Program-made: the position numbers and the translations under genes
Origin: Raffaelea ambrosiae
Taxonomy: Eukaryota; Ascomycota; Sordariomycetes; Ophiostomatales; Ophiostomataceae
Assembly (NCBI GenBank): GCA_002778195.1
Contig: PCDI01000006.1
Coordinates: 349,021 to 413,020 of the forward strand
DNA length: 64,000 nt
Direction of reading: 5' to 3'
Part shown: one piece after another, positions 21,313 to 33,018 of the stretch
Layout of the letters: every line of letters begins with the position of its first letter
Position numbering within the stretch: position 1 is the first letter of the stretch
The notes under the pieces: model-generated
What the model saw: only the letters and a program-made list of their open reading frames with translations
Databases searched by the model: none
Told to the model about the DNA's origin: nothing

Positions 21313-24300
21313 ATGCGGGGTGCGCGTGGCGGCCGTGCTGGCTTTCGCAGCCCAAGCCGTGGAGGCTTCGGCAGTCCAAGCCGTGGAGGCAGCTTTTCCA
21401 ACTTCACAGCAGCGCACAGCAATACTGGTCTGGCCTACCTGTCCGATCGCAGCGACCTGTCGAACATCTCAGACGCCCATGCCGTGGTGTCTTTCAAGAA
21501 CCTGTTGAAGAAAGATGCCACGACCAAGACGAAGGCCTTGGAAGATTTGATCTCATATGCCAAGTCTCATCCTCACGAGAAAGATGGAGGGGCCGAAGAG
21601 GCAGTCCTTGAAGCTTGGGTAAGTATTTATTTATTTATTTAGTTTTCATTCTCTTTTGTTTTTGTGTGTATCCGGGGCAGGCGCTCGCGCGCATAAAAGT
21701 GTGCCGGCCCGAAGATATGAGGGCTAACCCGAACTTCCAACAGGTGCAATTTTACCCTCGTCTGTCCATCGACGACGGCCGGAAGGTTCGAGAGCTGTCG
21801 CACAACCTCCAGCTGGAGCTTATGAAGTCCGCACAGAAGCGCATGGAGCGGCTCATACCAAAGATTGTGGGACCATGGATTGCAGGCACTTTTGACCGCG
21901 ATAACACGGTTTCGCGCGCTGCAACCAACGGTCTCTCCTCCTTCCTTACGACCGAGGAAAAGTCCCAACTGTTCTGGAAGCGGTGCCAATCACAAATCCT
22001 TGAATATGCAACGGGGGCCCTGAAAGAGACACCCCTCTCGCTGAGCGACATGCGGTCAACATCCAAGGAAGAAGCTGTGTTCAAATACCTGCGGGTGGTC
22101 TACGCTAGCTTGTCTTTAGTGTTGGGCCTTGTTCAGAAGGTGGACGCGACCGAAATCGACAAACATCGCGAGGGGTACGACAATTACTTCTCCGCGGAGG
22201 CTGTGTGGAAGAGCGGTGTTTCTGAGCATGCGTACATCCGGAGAGTTGTGTACGAGCTCTTCTGGGAGTGTCTTGACAAGACGCCGACACTGATGGACCA
22301 GCACGTGCCACGTCTCGCCAAACTCATAACCCAGGAGGCCCCCGAGGTGTCCCAGAAGGGGTCTGTTATCGACTACATCAAAACCCTCAGAAAGTTCTCC
22401 GGGACACATCCAGAAATTTGGAACGAAAGCAAGCACCCATTCACACGGCTGCGAGCCTTGATGGAGACGGGATCGCAGGGGACGTTACCAACATCAACCT
22501 TCAGCTTTTGGCAGCAAATGGACGCGCTCTTTGCTTCAATTCCGCGAAGAACCATTTTGCTGAACGCCGCCAATGATGTCCTAGCGTCTCTCCGCATCGG
22601 ACTTTCAAGCCGAGATGAACATCTCAACAATGCCGTGGATGGTTGGACTACATACCTCTCGATGGTGAAGCGACTCCTTGACACCGTGCTACCAGAAGAC
22701 TCCAGAGCCGAGCTTGTCGCGACAAACGTCTTCCCTCTGCTCGAACACTACATGCACCCTACCGACATCTGCGTGTGGAATAGCAGTTCTCTTGCGACGA
22801 TCGTCACACGAGCCTCACTGCTGATGTCGCGACCAAGATATCCCGACGTCGTCGAATCGGCCAGGAAAGAATGGGCACGACTCTCCGAAAGCTTTGCAAC
22901 AAGAATGTCCAATTCCTTGCCTGAGGTGTCCAGGAAATATGGGGAGTCTCAGGAAGAAATCAAGGAGGAGGGTGACCGGTGGTTCGACGTTGTTGCTGAT
23001 ATCCATCGCTCTGTGGCCCAGGTGCAACCTACAACATCTGACAAAAACGAGGTCGAGGATGTGCTCATGCAGCCGACGCTCAATGTCCTGAAGAGCGCCC
23101 TGCAGCTTCTAAAAAAACGGGACTACAAGCCATTTGGCGCAGCCAAAGTCATCAATACTGCCTTCATTCACGCACCACACATTCTCCGAAACGACGGCCG
23201 GTCGTTTGTTGAGTCCCTCTTTCCAGTCGACAACAAGGACGAGCTTTCAATCCTCATGTCATCACCTTCCGCACCATACCTTCTTCCCTGTCTTCGCTCC
23301 TTGGCCAACTTTCCGGAATTCGCAGAAGTGTACACGAAAGCATTCAACTCTGTTGTTGACATTCTCCTGGAAAACAAGAGCTCTGACAAGACGCCGGAAT
23401 ACATCTCCGTTCTTCTCACCGATGCTACCAACTTGACTGTATCCACGTCTCGGAGCAACACCGCCCTTCAGAGCTATCTTCATGAAGTTTGCCATGACCT
23501 GTCTCAGGGACAGTCCCAGGACTGGGGCCTGTTCGACGCCACTTTCGCATCTGGTGCCTTGACGCCAGAAACGAAGAAGAATCTGGCAGCCAATATTGTG
23601 CACACTCTCGGAAGCTCTGAAGAGGGCTCACAGAACGCCTTGAAAGCCTTGGAGTTCATTGCGCGCAGCAACCCCGAGTTTCTGACCGATAACGAGGCAG
23701 TGCATTTGGAGCTGGTGACGAAGCTTCTTGCAGCGACGGAGATCCAGGACGACGACCTGTCTTCCAAAGTTGGCAACCTTCGGTCGCTGGTTGATAGCAG
23801 CGCCAAGAGGGATGCGCCGTTGGCCAAGATCATCCAAGAGAATCTCAGCCATGCTGGACCAGACTCATTGGAAATCAACACACTCTTGCAACAGGCAGAC
23901 GAGGTATTGAAGACAGCAACCACAGAGGAGAAGGCCAACCTGTTTCCCAACAACAGCATCTGGATGGAGGAGTTGCAGAAATTCCTTCAACACAGCCCCA
24001 TCAAGTCTCTTTCTCTAACCAGCAAGTTCGGTGGGGCATACCTGTTGGTGAAGGGAGGCAGGAAGGCGCGCGATGCTACGATCAAGCGCGACATTTACGG
24101 GAACTCCATCCCGGCTCGCATGGCGTCTTACACGACCAAACTGGTACAGAAGGGTCTCGATATGTCTGTTCTGCCACAAGCACGAAAGGTCGAACTGCTG
24201 TACCTCTTGTATCTTGTTTCCGAACTTGGATCCGACCACATTGCAGCGGCCGACGAAGGCAGTCTTTGGGGCGACCTTTCTGACCCTTCCATCGCCTTCG

Positions 24301-26375
24301 AGGCAGAGGAGTCGGTGGCAGAAATCAGGACTGTTCTGAACCAGATTGTTGAAGACAGGACCGAGGAGGAGATCTGCGAGGCTTTGATCACCGACATGCT
24401 TCAGCAAACAAAGCACCTTACGCCCCACGGCCTGTACACGGCCAAGGCCTTGAGCAGCCTCTTGGAGACTCGGGTCGAAGCACGTGGATACTCGCCCTTG
24501 GATGGTGCGGATCGGATCACCAGCCTTAACCTGTGGAAGGCGAGCCCCGAAACAGCTCTGGGCTTAATGGCGTTTCTGACAGCGTATGGCGAGCTACTGG
24601 AGCCGTCAAAGGCCGTGTCAAACTTCTGTAACCGCCTCATTAGCGACGTGGCTGGTGCCAAGGCCGAGAAAGAGGAGTCGACACTGCTCGACCTTGTGCT
24701 TCTAAATGCGAGCATGGCTGTGTACGAGGTTGGCCAGCTTCCGTCTGCGACGAACCGTCTCGTCTTTGCTGTGAAGCAGATCACTACTTGGTTTAGCAAC
24801 GAGGGCGAAGAGGATGGGGGTGAGAGTGCGCCTGTTCTCGAAGCACGACTCGCGTCAGAAAGCTGCCGTGCTCTGCAGCGACTGCTGCCGTGCATCAAGG
24901 ACGTCTATGGCCCGCACTGGGAGCGTACTATGAAGTTCTGCATTGACCTGTGGTCCCGTGCGGCGACTGACGCTCCAGATGCAAGAATGCCCTACGTCCA
25001 CTCGTCCCTGAAACTTGTGCAAGCCATGGAGGCCATTGGAGAGCCAAACGACGACCTGGCAGACTCCATTTCGAGCTTTGCCGACAAGAAAGCACAGGGT
25101 CTGATCAGCCTGCTCAGCCTGCCGCGACCGTCCGTTTCGCCGCCGTGGCAAGAGATTGCCGACGGTCTGCTCTGCCGCATGGCGAGCAAGATCCCTCTGG
25201 AGCATATAGGGGACGAGACGAAGCTGTACCCCCTTCTGACTGCCGACTCTCGCCATATCCAGACGGCCGTCTTTAACATCCTGCACCGGGTTGTCCCTGA
25301 AATTCAGAAGGAGCTGTCGGTGAACACGCTGTTGGAGAAGACAGAAGCTCGCCTTCCAGAAGAACTCACACATCTTCTGATCAACCCTCCTACACTGGAA
25401 GCTTACCATGACGACGCGCTCGAACAGTTCCCGACGCCTGTGCGGTCGTATCTGCTGTCGTGGCATGTCATCTTTGATTCCTTTAGCACCGCTTCGGATA
25501 TGGTCCGCCGCGCCTATGCCAACCAGCTCGCCCATTCGATCACATCCGATGATGCACACATCACCTCCTTCCTCGAATTCATCTTTGACGTTTTCGGTCA
25601 CTCGGCCAGTCACCCGTTGAGCCTGGCCCAGGAGGGCTTGGATGTGTCGCACATCACGAGCTACGATATCGACGTGGCGGTATCCGAACCGGCGGAGCAC
25701 GACATGCACTGGCTCATGGTGCACCTGTACTACCTGTTCCTCAAGTACCTACCGGTCGCTTTCAACCGGTGGTTTGTGGGGTGTCGGTCGACACAGACCA
25801 AGATGGCTGTCGACACATGGACGACCAAAAATTTTTCGTCCATCCTGATCAACGATGTGCTGGACGGCGTGGCGGCATGGGTGAACGAACAAGAGGCGCC
25901 GAAAGACTCTGACGAAAGGGACATTATGTTCACCGTCAACAAGACCATGCGCGAGGTGCAGGCCGGATTCGAGATTGACGGCGAGACGGCGACGATTGCG
26001 GTGCGGGTGCCGGCCAACTACCCGGTGGCCAACATTACGGTGGCGAGCGTCAAGCGGCTGGCGGTGGACGAAAAGCAATGGCAAGTGTGGATTATGGTCA
26101 CACAGGGCGCGATTACGTTTTCGAACGGGAGCGTGGTCGACGGCCTGCTGGCCTTCCGGCGCAGTGTGCGTACGGTGCTCAAGGATCACCACGAATGTGC
26201 TATCTGCTATTCGGTCATCTCATTCAACAAGAAGACGCCAGATAAGCGGTGCGGAACGTGCAAGAACCTGTTCCACAAGGATTGTCTGTACCGGTGGGTC
26301 CAGACCAGCAACCACGGTACGTGCCCATTGTGTCGGTCACCGATCACGTATGGACTACGGAAGAACGCTAGGTAA
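21313..26375 (+). CDS. LTN1: E3 ubiquitin ligase listerin (Ltn1/Rkr1)
   Basis: Exons are 21313-21618 and 21744-26375 (125-bp intron), giving 1645 aa, the usual length for fungal listerin. The splice restores EAWVQFYPRLSIDDGRKVRELSHNLQ, the conserved N-terminal signature. A long HEAT/ARM-like alpha-helical body follows. The C-terminus is a RING: CAIC...CGTC..LFHKDCLYRW...CPLC (about residues 1586-1640). Listerin ubiquitinates nascent chains on stalled 60S subunits in ribosome-associated quality control. The extreme N-terminus is an RG/SPSRGG-rich tract before the NTD. The ATG at 21313 is the first in the frame. Confidence 0.95.
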
Positions 26376-26766
26376 GGATGGAGTGTTGGGACTTGCATCC
26401 TGGATTTTGGTATAATGGAGATAGTGGGAAACGATGAGGGAAATTAAAGAGCAAAAAGAGGAGAAAAACTAAGAGGGATAGGAAGAGAAGAATAGACCTG
26501 AAAGAGCATAGAGGATCATAGACTCTGGTAGGGGAAGGCGAAAAGGCGGACTTGCACACTTGTTCGTAGCATTCATACTTGGGAGCGTCATGTAGTGAAC
26601 AGGTAAACTCCACAGCGAGTGTTGAATCAAAGCATCATCACTTCTTGCATATTGTGTGACAATGTGTGTTTCTTTACATGTGGACCGTCTTTTGGAGTTC
26701 TGAACACCTTTGACACGTTCTCGAGGCCGTTTCCCAAAACACCTTACCATTCCTCATGTAGCCCTT
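26376..26766. other. convergent 3' flanks
   Basis: 391 bp between converging genes; no gene seen. Confidence 0.6.
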
Positions 26767-27338
26767 TTACAACTTCCCCACTGCCCGCAGGGCCTTGTCG
26801 CCGTCTACTAGCACACACCACCCTTCACTGCCTGCGCCGCCGTCACCAGCGACAAACGCCTTGAATGGCTTCTGAGACTGGCCCTTGCCCTCGCCGAAGG
26901 CAAGCACGGTCTCGTCGAACGTACCCGGCTGCAGCCAGATAGCGGGGATACCCAGTGCCTGGGCTTCGCGCAGGATCTCGATGGTGACCTTGGGTGGGGT
27001 AATGATGGACAGGGCGGTCTCCTTAGGACTGGGAAGGGCCTTGATGCTGGGCAGGGTCGCGTAGTCTTTGCCGTCGACAGGTATGGAGGCGCTGCCCGGA
27101 TTGATGGGGGTGGCGGGCAGGTCGCGATTGGCGTACCATGCGAAGACTAGAGCGGGAAAGTTAGCAGAATGGCAGAGAAAAGACATGCACGACTTCTACA
27201 ATCCCAAGAACAATTAGATAGAAATAGGCTGTCCAGAGATCACTCACTTTTGTAGCCAAACTTGGCCTGGTTGGTGCTGGCGCCGACAACGGCAAAGTAC
27301 GGCGCTGCAAAGAACGCGCGGGCGCCTTCTGCGGACAT
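26767..27338 (-). CDS. CoA-binding-domain protein (YccU-like)
   Basis: Two exons, 27248-27338 and 26767-27146, give 156 aa. Splicing joins FAVVGASTNQAKFGYK to IFAWYANRDLPATPINPG, rebuilding the Rossmann-like CoA_binding fold. It is followed by the conserved SIITPPKVTIEILREA and GIPAIWLQPGTFDE motifs. The fold resembles the CoA-binding domain of succinyl-CoA ligase alpha subunit, but stand-alone members have no proven reaction. No targeting signal is seen, so it is probably cytosolic. Confidence 0.88.
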
Positions 27339-28128
27339 TGTGGGTGGGCGGGGGCAGCAAGGGCAAGTGAGGGAAGAGGGGTGAGATGGAGTCGACGACG
27401 CAGACAACAAACGAGGATACTCAGATATCAAGGCGATGCAGTGCAGAGACAGGACGGCAGAAACGGGAAGGCGGCGCTCTGGATTGTGCTCTGGGTCGTG
27501 CCTACCGAATACTATGTACGTGAGGGGCAGCAACATGAATGGCTCAACTGGAGCAAGCCGCCATACAATGTACCGCGGCATTGCGTCTGCAGTGGCGTCT
27601 TGGCGAATGGGGCCGACCGGCCATTCAGCTAGAGCTCGCCATCGGCATTACGGAAGCAGGGCTCCCACGTTTCCCGGGCAGGCGTGCACGCCATCAGAGG
27701 TCGAATTACAAAGCTCAGAATTGTTCAGTACTATCGTTCTTGGCACAACGACAATGCACCGGCTTCTTTTTATGAGTTATCGAAACGGAGACTTGGGACC
27801 TGGTTGGGATGCGAGGTTTCATGCAAGACAATGGCAAAATGCAGTTGACAAACGCGTTCCGGAAGAGGGCTTCACAAGTCACTCGATCGGCCAACTGGAT
27901 GGTGACGTATGGTGCTGCGCAGCTCTTTAATCGTGGAAAGAAACAGGGCAATTTGCGGGGTCGAGGAACCCAGGTCTGGCGGCTTGGCAGCACAGAGCGC
28001 GCTGAGCTTAGACAAAAAAAAAGGAAAGAAAGAAGGAAAGAGAAAAAGCTTATTTTGGCGACTTGTTTACATAGTTCAACCCCTTCCTACATCTGTTCAT
28101 ATTCCAGTACCACAGCACAAACTGCGAT
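27339..28128. other. intergenic
   Basis: 790 bp between the CoA-binding gene's promoter and the beta-galactosidase 3' end. No supported gene. Confidence 0.55.
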
Positions 28129-30042
28129 TCATACGTCTGGGTCTGCATTGTTGAACCATTGCCGCTCAGAAATTCCTTCAGCCCGGAATACAACATCCGG
28201 CTCTGGCTCCAGCTCGAGAACGACAACATCATTGTTTCCCTGTCTCAAGTATGCCCCCGGCAGATACAGACTCTGCTGTGGACCAACTGTCCAGAACCTG
28301 CCCAGCAAGATGCCGTTAACCCATGCCACGCCCTTGACTCCGTCGGGCAGACTGAGGAATGTGTCCCCGCCGAGACCGCCATCATCTGCATGTGTTGCAG
28401 AAGACAAGAGACGGCCCCTGTAAAAGACAGGGGCACTCCGGTTCTGGACTGTGTACGAAGTATGGCCCACAGTCACCTGCTCGGGCACTGAATGCAGCGG
28501 CAGTCCATGCGTTGACCACCCTGTCACCACGTCTCCGTCGAGCGTCACGTTCCCAAGGATGCCCTTGGCCTGTTCGATCAGCCGTGTGGAGTAGTCGACC
28601 CGTCCCAGATTTTCCACCAGGAGCTGCAACACGTCGCCTTTGGAAAGCGAGACGGAGATCTTGGCCGGGGTGGCATACGTCGAATCGATGACACCAGCGC
28701 GTTCCCCATTGACGAGAACGAGAACCCTGTCGCGTGCGCCGTTGTCGAGACCGACGAGACCAGACGCCGTGCTTGTCGCCGTGTGCGTGTAGAGCACAAA
28801 CCCACACGACTGGCCGAGGGCCTCCATCGTGACGGGCGTTTGGCTCACGACTGACGGGCTCATCTGGCCAGCAAGGTCAAGCAGACCGGCAACTGGGTGC
28901 AGAACAGTCTCTGGGATGGTTGTCACGTTGCCTGGCTGGGGCACGTCGGGCGACGTGCTCATGTCTGTGGCGGAATACTCGGCCAGAAGCGCCCGAATTT
29001 TGTAGTAAATCTCTGTCGGCCGTCCGCTCTCGTCGAGTGGTGCACCATAGTCGTAGCTGGTTGTCACGGCCATCAGAAGACCGCCGCTCCAGATGCCACC
29101 GTTCTCATAGCCCCAGTTGGTTCCGCCGTGGAACATGTACAGACTGAACGAGTTGTTTCCCTTCAGAATGTACTCCAAATCGTCGAGGACTCCTTGCATG
29201 GCGGCTGCATTGCCACTGTCGGTCTCGTGCGCATGGTCGGCGGCCCACTGGTCGATCCACGTCACGTAGTACTCGCCATCGAGCTGCGGCCCACGGCTGC
29301 TGGGGTCGGTGTAGTTGTCGCGCGCGGCGAAACCGGCCTGTGGAGAGCCGTCCGTCTCGGCCAGGATGCCCTTGATGGCGCCGCCTTCGAGGTACGACTG
29401 ACCGCCACCGTCGTTGGTGTAGAGAGTAATGTTTCTGAAACTCCCCCGAAGAAGGTCGACCATCTTGGCCAGATATGTCTGGTCGGACCCGAAACTGCCA
29501 TACTCGTTTTCCACCTGCACCATCAAGATGGGCCCGCCTTGCGGGGCGAGAAGCCCGCGCAGCTCCTCCCCGAGACGCGCGAGGTATGCCGCCGATGCGT
29601 CCAGAAACGGCCCGTTGTTTTGTCGCACGGCCATGCCCGGCACTTGGCTGAGCCAGGCAGGAAATCCACCCCAGTCGTGCTCGCCACAGATGTACGGCCC
29701 CGGTCGCAGCACGACATTCAGGCCCTCTTGCTGCGCGATGCGGAAGTACTCCGCAATGTCGTTGCGGCCCGAAAAGTCCCACTGGCCGGGCACGGGCTCG
29801 AGGTTGTTCCAGAAAATATACGAGAAGATGGTGTTGAGCCCCATGGCTCGGGCCATCTGGAGCCGCTGCTGCCAATACTGGGGCGGGATCCGCTGGGGGT
29901 CCATCTGGCCCCCGAAGATCTGGTAGGGCTGGCCATTGAGCAAGAAAGAGCGGTTGTTGTATGTGAAGCTGTCGGCTCTCGAGAAACGGAGACAGGACAG
30001 CAGAACTGCGGCTGCACACCAGAGGCCGGGAAAGCCGATCAT
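28129..30042 (-). CDS. Secreted beta-galactosidase, GH35
   Basis: Intronless ORF of 637 aa. It begins with a signal peptide (LWCAAAVLLSCLRFSRA). The GH35 barrel follows: GQMDPQRIPPQYW, RPGPYICGEHDWGGFPAW, the acid/base Glu in VQVENEYG (E180) and the nucleophile in DGEYYVTW (E257). FHGGTNWGYENG is also conserved. A beta-sandwich C-terminal part contains GRVDYSTR...KGILGNVTLDG and VNGILLGRFWTVGPQQSLYLPG, as in animal GLB1 and compact bacterial enzymes. Fungal LacA-type GH35 proteins are about 1000 aa, so this is the compact class. It removes terminal beta-galactose from oligo- or polysaccharides outside the cell. It diverges from the alpha-galactosidase at 31041. Confidence 0.95.
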   Translation of the reverse strand: MIGFPGLWCAAAVLLSCLRFSRADSFTYNNRSFLLNGQPYQIFGGQMDPQRIPPQYWQQRLQMARAMGLNTIFSYIFWNNLEPVPGQWDFSGRNDIAEYFRIAQQEGLNVVLRPGPYICGEHDWGGFPAWLSQVPGMAVRQNNGPFLDASAAYLARLGEELRGLLAPQGGPILMVQVENEYGSFGSDQTYLAKMVDLLRGSFRNITLYTNDGGGQSYLEGGAIKGILAETDGSPQAGFAARDNYTDPSSRGPQLDGEYYVTWIDQWAADHAHETDSGNAAAMQGVLDDLEYILKGNNSFSLYMFHGGTNWGYENGGIWSGGLLMAVTTSYDYGAPLDESGRPTEIYYKIRALLAEYSATDMSTSPDVPQPGNVTTIPETVLHPVAGLLDLAGQMSPSVVSQTPVTMEALGQSCGFVLYTHTATSTASGLVGLDNGARDRVLVLVNGERAGVIDSTYATPAKISVSLSKGDVLQLLVENLGRVDYSTRLIEQAKGILGNVTLDGDVVTGWSTHGLPLHSVPEQVTVGHTSYTVQNRSAPVFYRGRLLSSATHADDGGLGGDTFLSLPDGVKGVAWVNGILLGRFWTVGPQQSLYLPGAYLRQGNNDVVVLELEPEPDVVFRAEGISERQWFNNADPDV

Positions 30043-31040
30043 GATGATGCAAATTCACTGAAACAGACTACATCTGTCGGTATTCAAGGTACTTCCCTTG
30101 CATTGTCGCTTGTTGCTATATGCCTGGTCGGATGGCCCGAAAGGAGGCCGCGTCAATTTGCCCAAAGTGTGCGTGCAAGGACGGTTGCCGCCGGCGTTCT
30201 CGACTTCGTGACTTCCGATTTCCCCGCAGTATGATCCCAGAGCAGTGGCCAAAATATCAATAGTTCGAAGACACAATCACACCTTCCTCACTTGCCTCTG
30301 GCGTTGATGCGCCGCGGCCTCCATCTAGCCAGGAATGTATCGTGATAGTTCAACGTTACAACCTGTGAGTTGCAACCTCGTGCTGCATGTCCCTGATATG
30401 AACCAACGTTGAAACCCCAAAGTTTAAAGGCGTTACCGAGTGTTGATCGTTACCAGCGTTTCCTGGTTCTGAACTTTTCAGGCGCAGTTGCTGTGCTTCC
30501 CCAAAGGAGCGATAGTTGTGCTGATCATCCTACGTCACATCGGTTGTTGGGGCGGGCAGAAGCAGAAGACGAGTGAGTAGCTGTGCAGCCGACACACCGC
30601 CCGCCGGCTCCATGTGTTCCGCCTTCTTTGCATCCGCTCATATCTGTGTCTGTGCATGATGTACATTATCGTTATGAGTGTCCGCTCGCAAGACCAATAA
30701 TGATCAGCATCGCTGATAAGACGGCCCCCGTGATGATCTTGACGTTTCATCCCATATTTTTTGACTGCCCAGTCCACCCGTAGAATCAGCAGAACGGGTG
30801 ACTATATCATGTACCTGCTGTTGCCAGGCGATATGGAGACCTGGGCTTCGGCTCATCAGGCCAATGGACCCAACTGGAAAACAATCATCGAATTTGGGTG
30901 CGTCAAGTTTTGAACAACTTGATCCAAAAATGTCTCATGGAAGTCGGGGTGGAAATAAATAGATACCTTGACGGACACTGTTTGATGCGGCTTGTCTTCT
31001 ACACACATTGGAGTCGCTCGACTGACCATTATACAGTATA
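30043..31040. other. shared promoter of the divergent GH35/GH27 pair
   Basis: 998 bp between the two start codons. A TATA-like AATAAATAGA lies about 80 bp before the alpha-galactosidase ATG. One GCGGGG (CreA-type SYGGRG site, minus strand) lies near 30221. No gene seen. Confidence 0.5.
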
Positions 31041-32642
31041 ATGCACGGGAAACAATTGGTACTCGGGCTTGCCGGCCTCGGCCAGGCATCTGCCCTCCTC
31101 TCGCCTACACCTCCTATGGGCTTCAACAACTGGGCACGCTTCGAGTGCGACCTCAATGAGACCCTCTTCGTCGAGACGGCCAACGCCATGGTTGAGAATG
31201 GTCTCCTGGCCGCCGGCTTCGACCGCCTCAACCTGGATGATTGCTGGATGACCACCAATCGATCCGCCAATGGCACCCTTCAGTGGAACACTTCCAAGTT
31301 TCCCAAGGGCATTCCCTGGCTGAGCAACTACGTGCAGAGTCTCGGCTTCCACTTTGGCATATACGAGGACTCCGGCACAGAGACCTGCGGAGGCTTCGCT
31401 GGCACTCTTGGCTACGAGGAGATCGATGCCCAGACCTTTGCCGACTGGGGCATCGAGTACCTCAAGCTGGACGGCTGCAACGTCCCCAATGACGCGGGCG
31501 CCACGTCTGAGGAAACGTACAAGCGCATCTACGGCCTGTGGCACGGTATCCTGTCCAAGCTAGAGAAGCCGATCATCTTCTCCGAGTCCGCGCCGGCCTA
31601 TTTTGTCGATAGCACGAACGAGACCGACTGGTACACTGTCATGGACTGGATTCCCAGCTACGGACAGCTTGCTCGCCACTCGTATGACATCCAGGTCTAC
31701 TATGACGCCGTTGCCCAACCTGGTAATTCCTGGAGCAGCATTTTGACCAACTACCACTACAACACCTTGCTGGCCCGCTACCAGAGTCCGGGCTACTACA
31801 ACGATCCGGACTTTATCATCGCCGACTGGCCCGACCTGACTCTGGACGAGAAGCGCTCCCACTTTGCTCTCTGGTGCGCTTTCTCGGCGCCGCTCATTCT
31901 CAGCGTCAACATGAAGGACCTGACGAGCGACGAGCTTGACTATCTGACCAACGCGGACCTCATTGCCATCAACCAGGATCCGCTCACAGAGCAGGCGACG
32001 CTCGTCAGCAGCGACGGCACCTGGGATATCCTGAGCAAGAGTCTAGCCAACGGGGACCGGCTTGTTGTGATGTTCAACCGGGGCTCTGCCGTTGCCAGCA
32101 CGTCTGTTAGCGTTGAGCGCCTTGGTCTTTCGCCTGGAATCTACACTGCCAAAGACCTCTGGACTGGCGAGACCTCCTTTGTTTCCGGCAGCGTCCACGC
32201 TGGCAAGGTAGCTTCCCATGCCACGGCTCTCTTCCGCCTGTCAAAGAAGGGCTGGCACACACCAACCGTGCCGACAGGGATGATCTTCAACACTGTTTCT
32301 CTCAAATGTTGGGACGGCTCGTCTGGCGTCAATAGCACAACGTGTACCGGCACCGACGCCCAGGTCTGGCACGTCTACGGTGACGGCACCATCCGTAGCC
32401 TGGCCACGCCCTTCAAGTGCCTGACAGAGACCAGCAGTGGCAAAGTGGCCAATGCTGTGTGTCTTGGGTCCCATGGATCGCAAAAGTGGAGTTACCATTG
32501 GACAGGGAACCTTATTAATGCAGCTTCCGGTGACTGTGTGACGGAAGCCAGCGACGGCTCGCTTTCCGGTGCTGCCTGTGGAAGTGAATTGAATTCCCAG
32601 GTCTTTGCCCTGCCTGTTGGAGTGGCAGTTGTCAAGGAATGA
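31041..32642 (+). CDS. Secreted alpha-galactosidase, GH27, with ricin-B-like C-terminal domain
   Basis: Intronless ORF of 533 aa. A short signal peptide (LVLGLAGLGQASA) precedes the GH27 start SPTPPMGFNNWARFEC. Catalytic motifs are YLKLDGCN (nucleophile Asp144) and the NDPD motif in GYYNDPDFI (acid/base, residues 254-257). LNLDDCW and KRSHFALWCAFSAPLILS are also typical. The C-terminal 130 residues carry QVWHVYGDGTI and QKWSYHWTGNLI, ricin-B/CBM13-type QxW repeats, as in AglA-type enzymes of Aspergillus. It cleaves terminal alpha-1,6-galactose from galacto-oligosaccharides and galactomannan. Pairing with the divergent GH35 gene suggests joint galactoside use. Confidence 0.95.
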   Translation: MHGKQLVLGLAGLGQASALLSPTPPMGFNNWARFECDLNETLFVETANAMVENGLLAAGFDRLNLDDCWMTTNRSANGTLQWNTSKFPKGIPWLSNYVQSLGFHFGIYEDSGTETCGGFAGTLGYEEIDAQTFADWGIEYLKLDGCNVPNDAGATSEETYKRIYGLWHGILSKLEKPIIFSESAPAYFVDSTNETDWYTVMDWIPSYGQLARHSYDIQVYYDAVAQPGNSWSSILTNYHYNTLLARYQSPGYYNDPDFIIADWPDLTLDEKRSHFALWCAFSAPLILSVNMKDLTSDELDYLTNADLIAINQDPLTEQATLVSSDGTWDILSKSLANGDRLVVMFNRGSAVASTSVSVERLGLSPGIYTAKDLWTGETSFVSGSVHAGKVASHATALFRLSKKGWHTPTVPTGMIFNTVSLKCWDGSSGVNSTTCTGTDAQVWHVYGDGTIRSLATPFKCLTETSSGKVANAVCLGSHGSQKWSYHWTGNLINAASGDCVTEASDGSLSGAACGSELNSQVFALPVGVAVVKE

Positions 32643-33018
32643 TTGTGGCGAATGCCAATCTTTACACACCCCTTCTGGGACACCTCCAGGGCCTCCCGGG
32701 TCGTAAATTGGTGGCAGGATATGCGTGCTTCGCCACATTCCCTTGGGCAGGGGTGCAATGTTAGTCAGAGTCATTGGTTGCTTTGTAAGAAGAAACAACT
32801 TCATTGTGATAGGCAGCCCAAAATGATAAATAAATATAAGAACGACCAAAAAAAAAAAAAAAAAAATCTTGTCTCAAAAATAACAGCTTTTAGTAAACTC
32901 TTAAAAAATAAAAATAAAAGAAATGGAGAATAAAACTCCCGTCCTTCGCAAGTTGTGGCTATCACTCCAACCTTTCGTCGAGCCGTCTGGTTTATGTTGA
33001 TATCTCTTCGTTTGAAAA
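32643..33018. other. convergent 3' flanks
   Basis: 376 bp with an A18 run (about 32850-32867) and AT-rich sequence; no gene. Confidence 0.6.

Noticed and set aside
24855..25724. 289-codon minus-strand frame
   Set aside because: Antisense within listerin. No recognisable protein content.
28897..30234. 445-codon plus-strand frame
   Set aside because: Antisense shadow of GH35, caused by GC-rich third positions.
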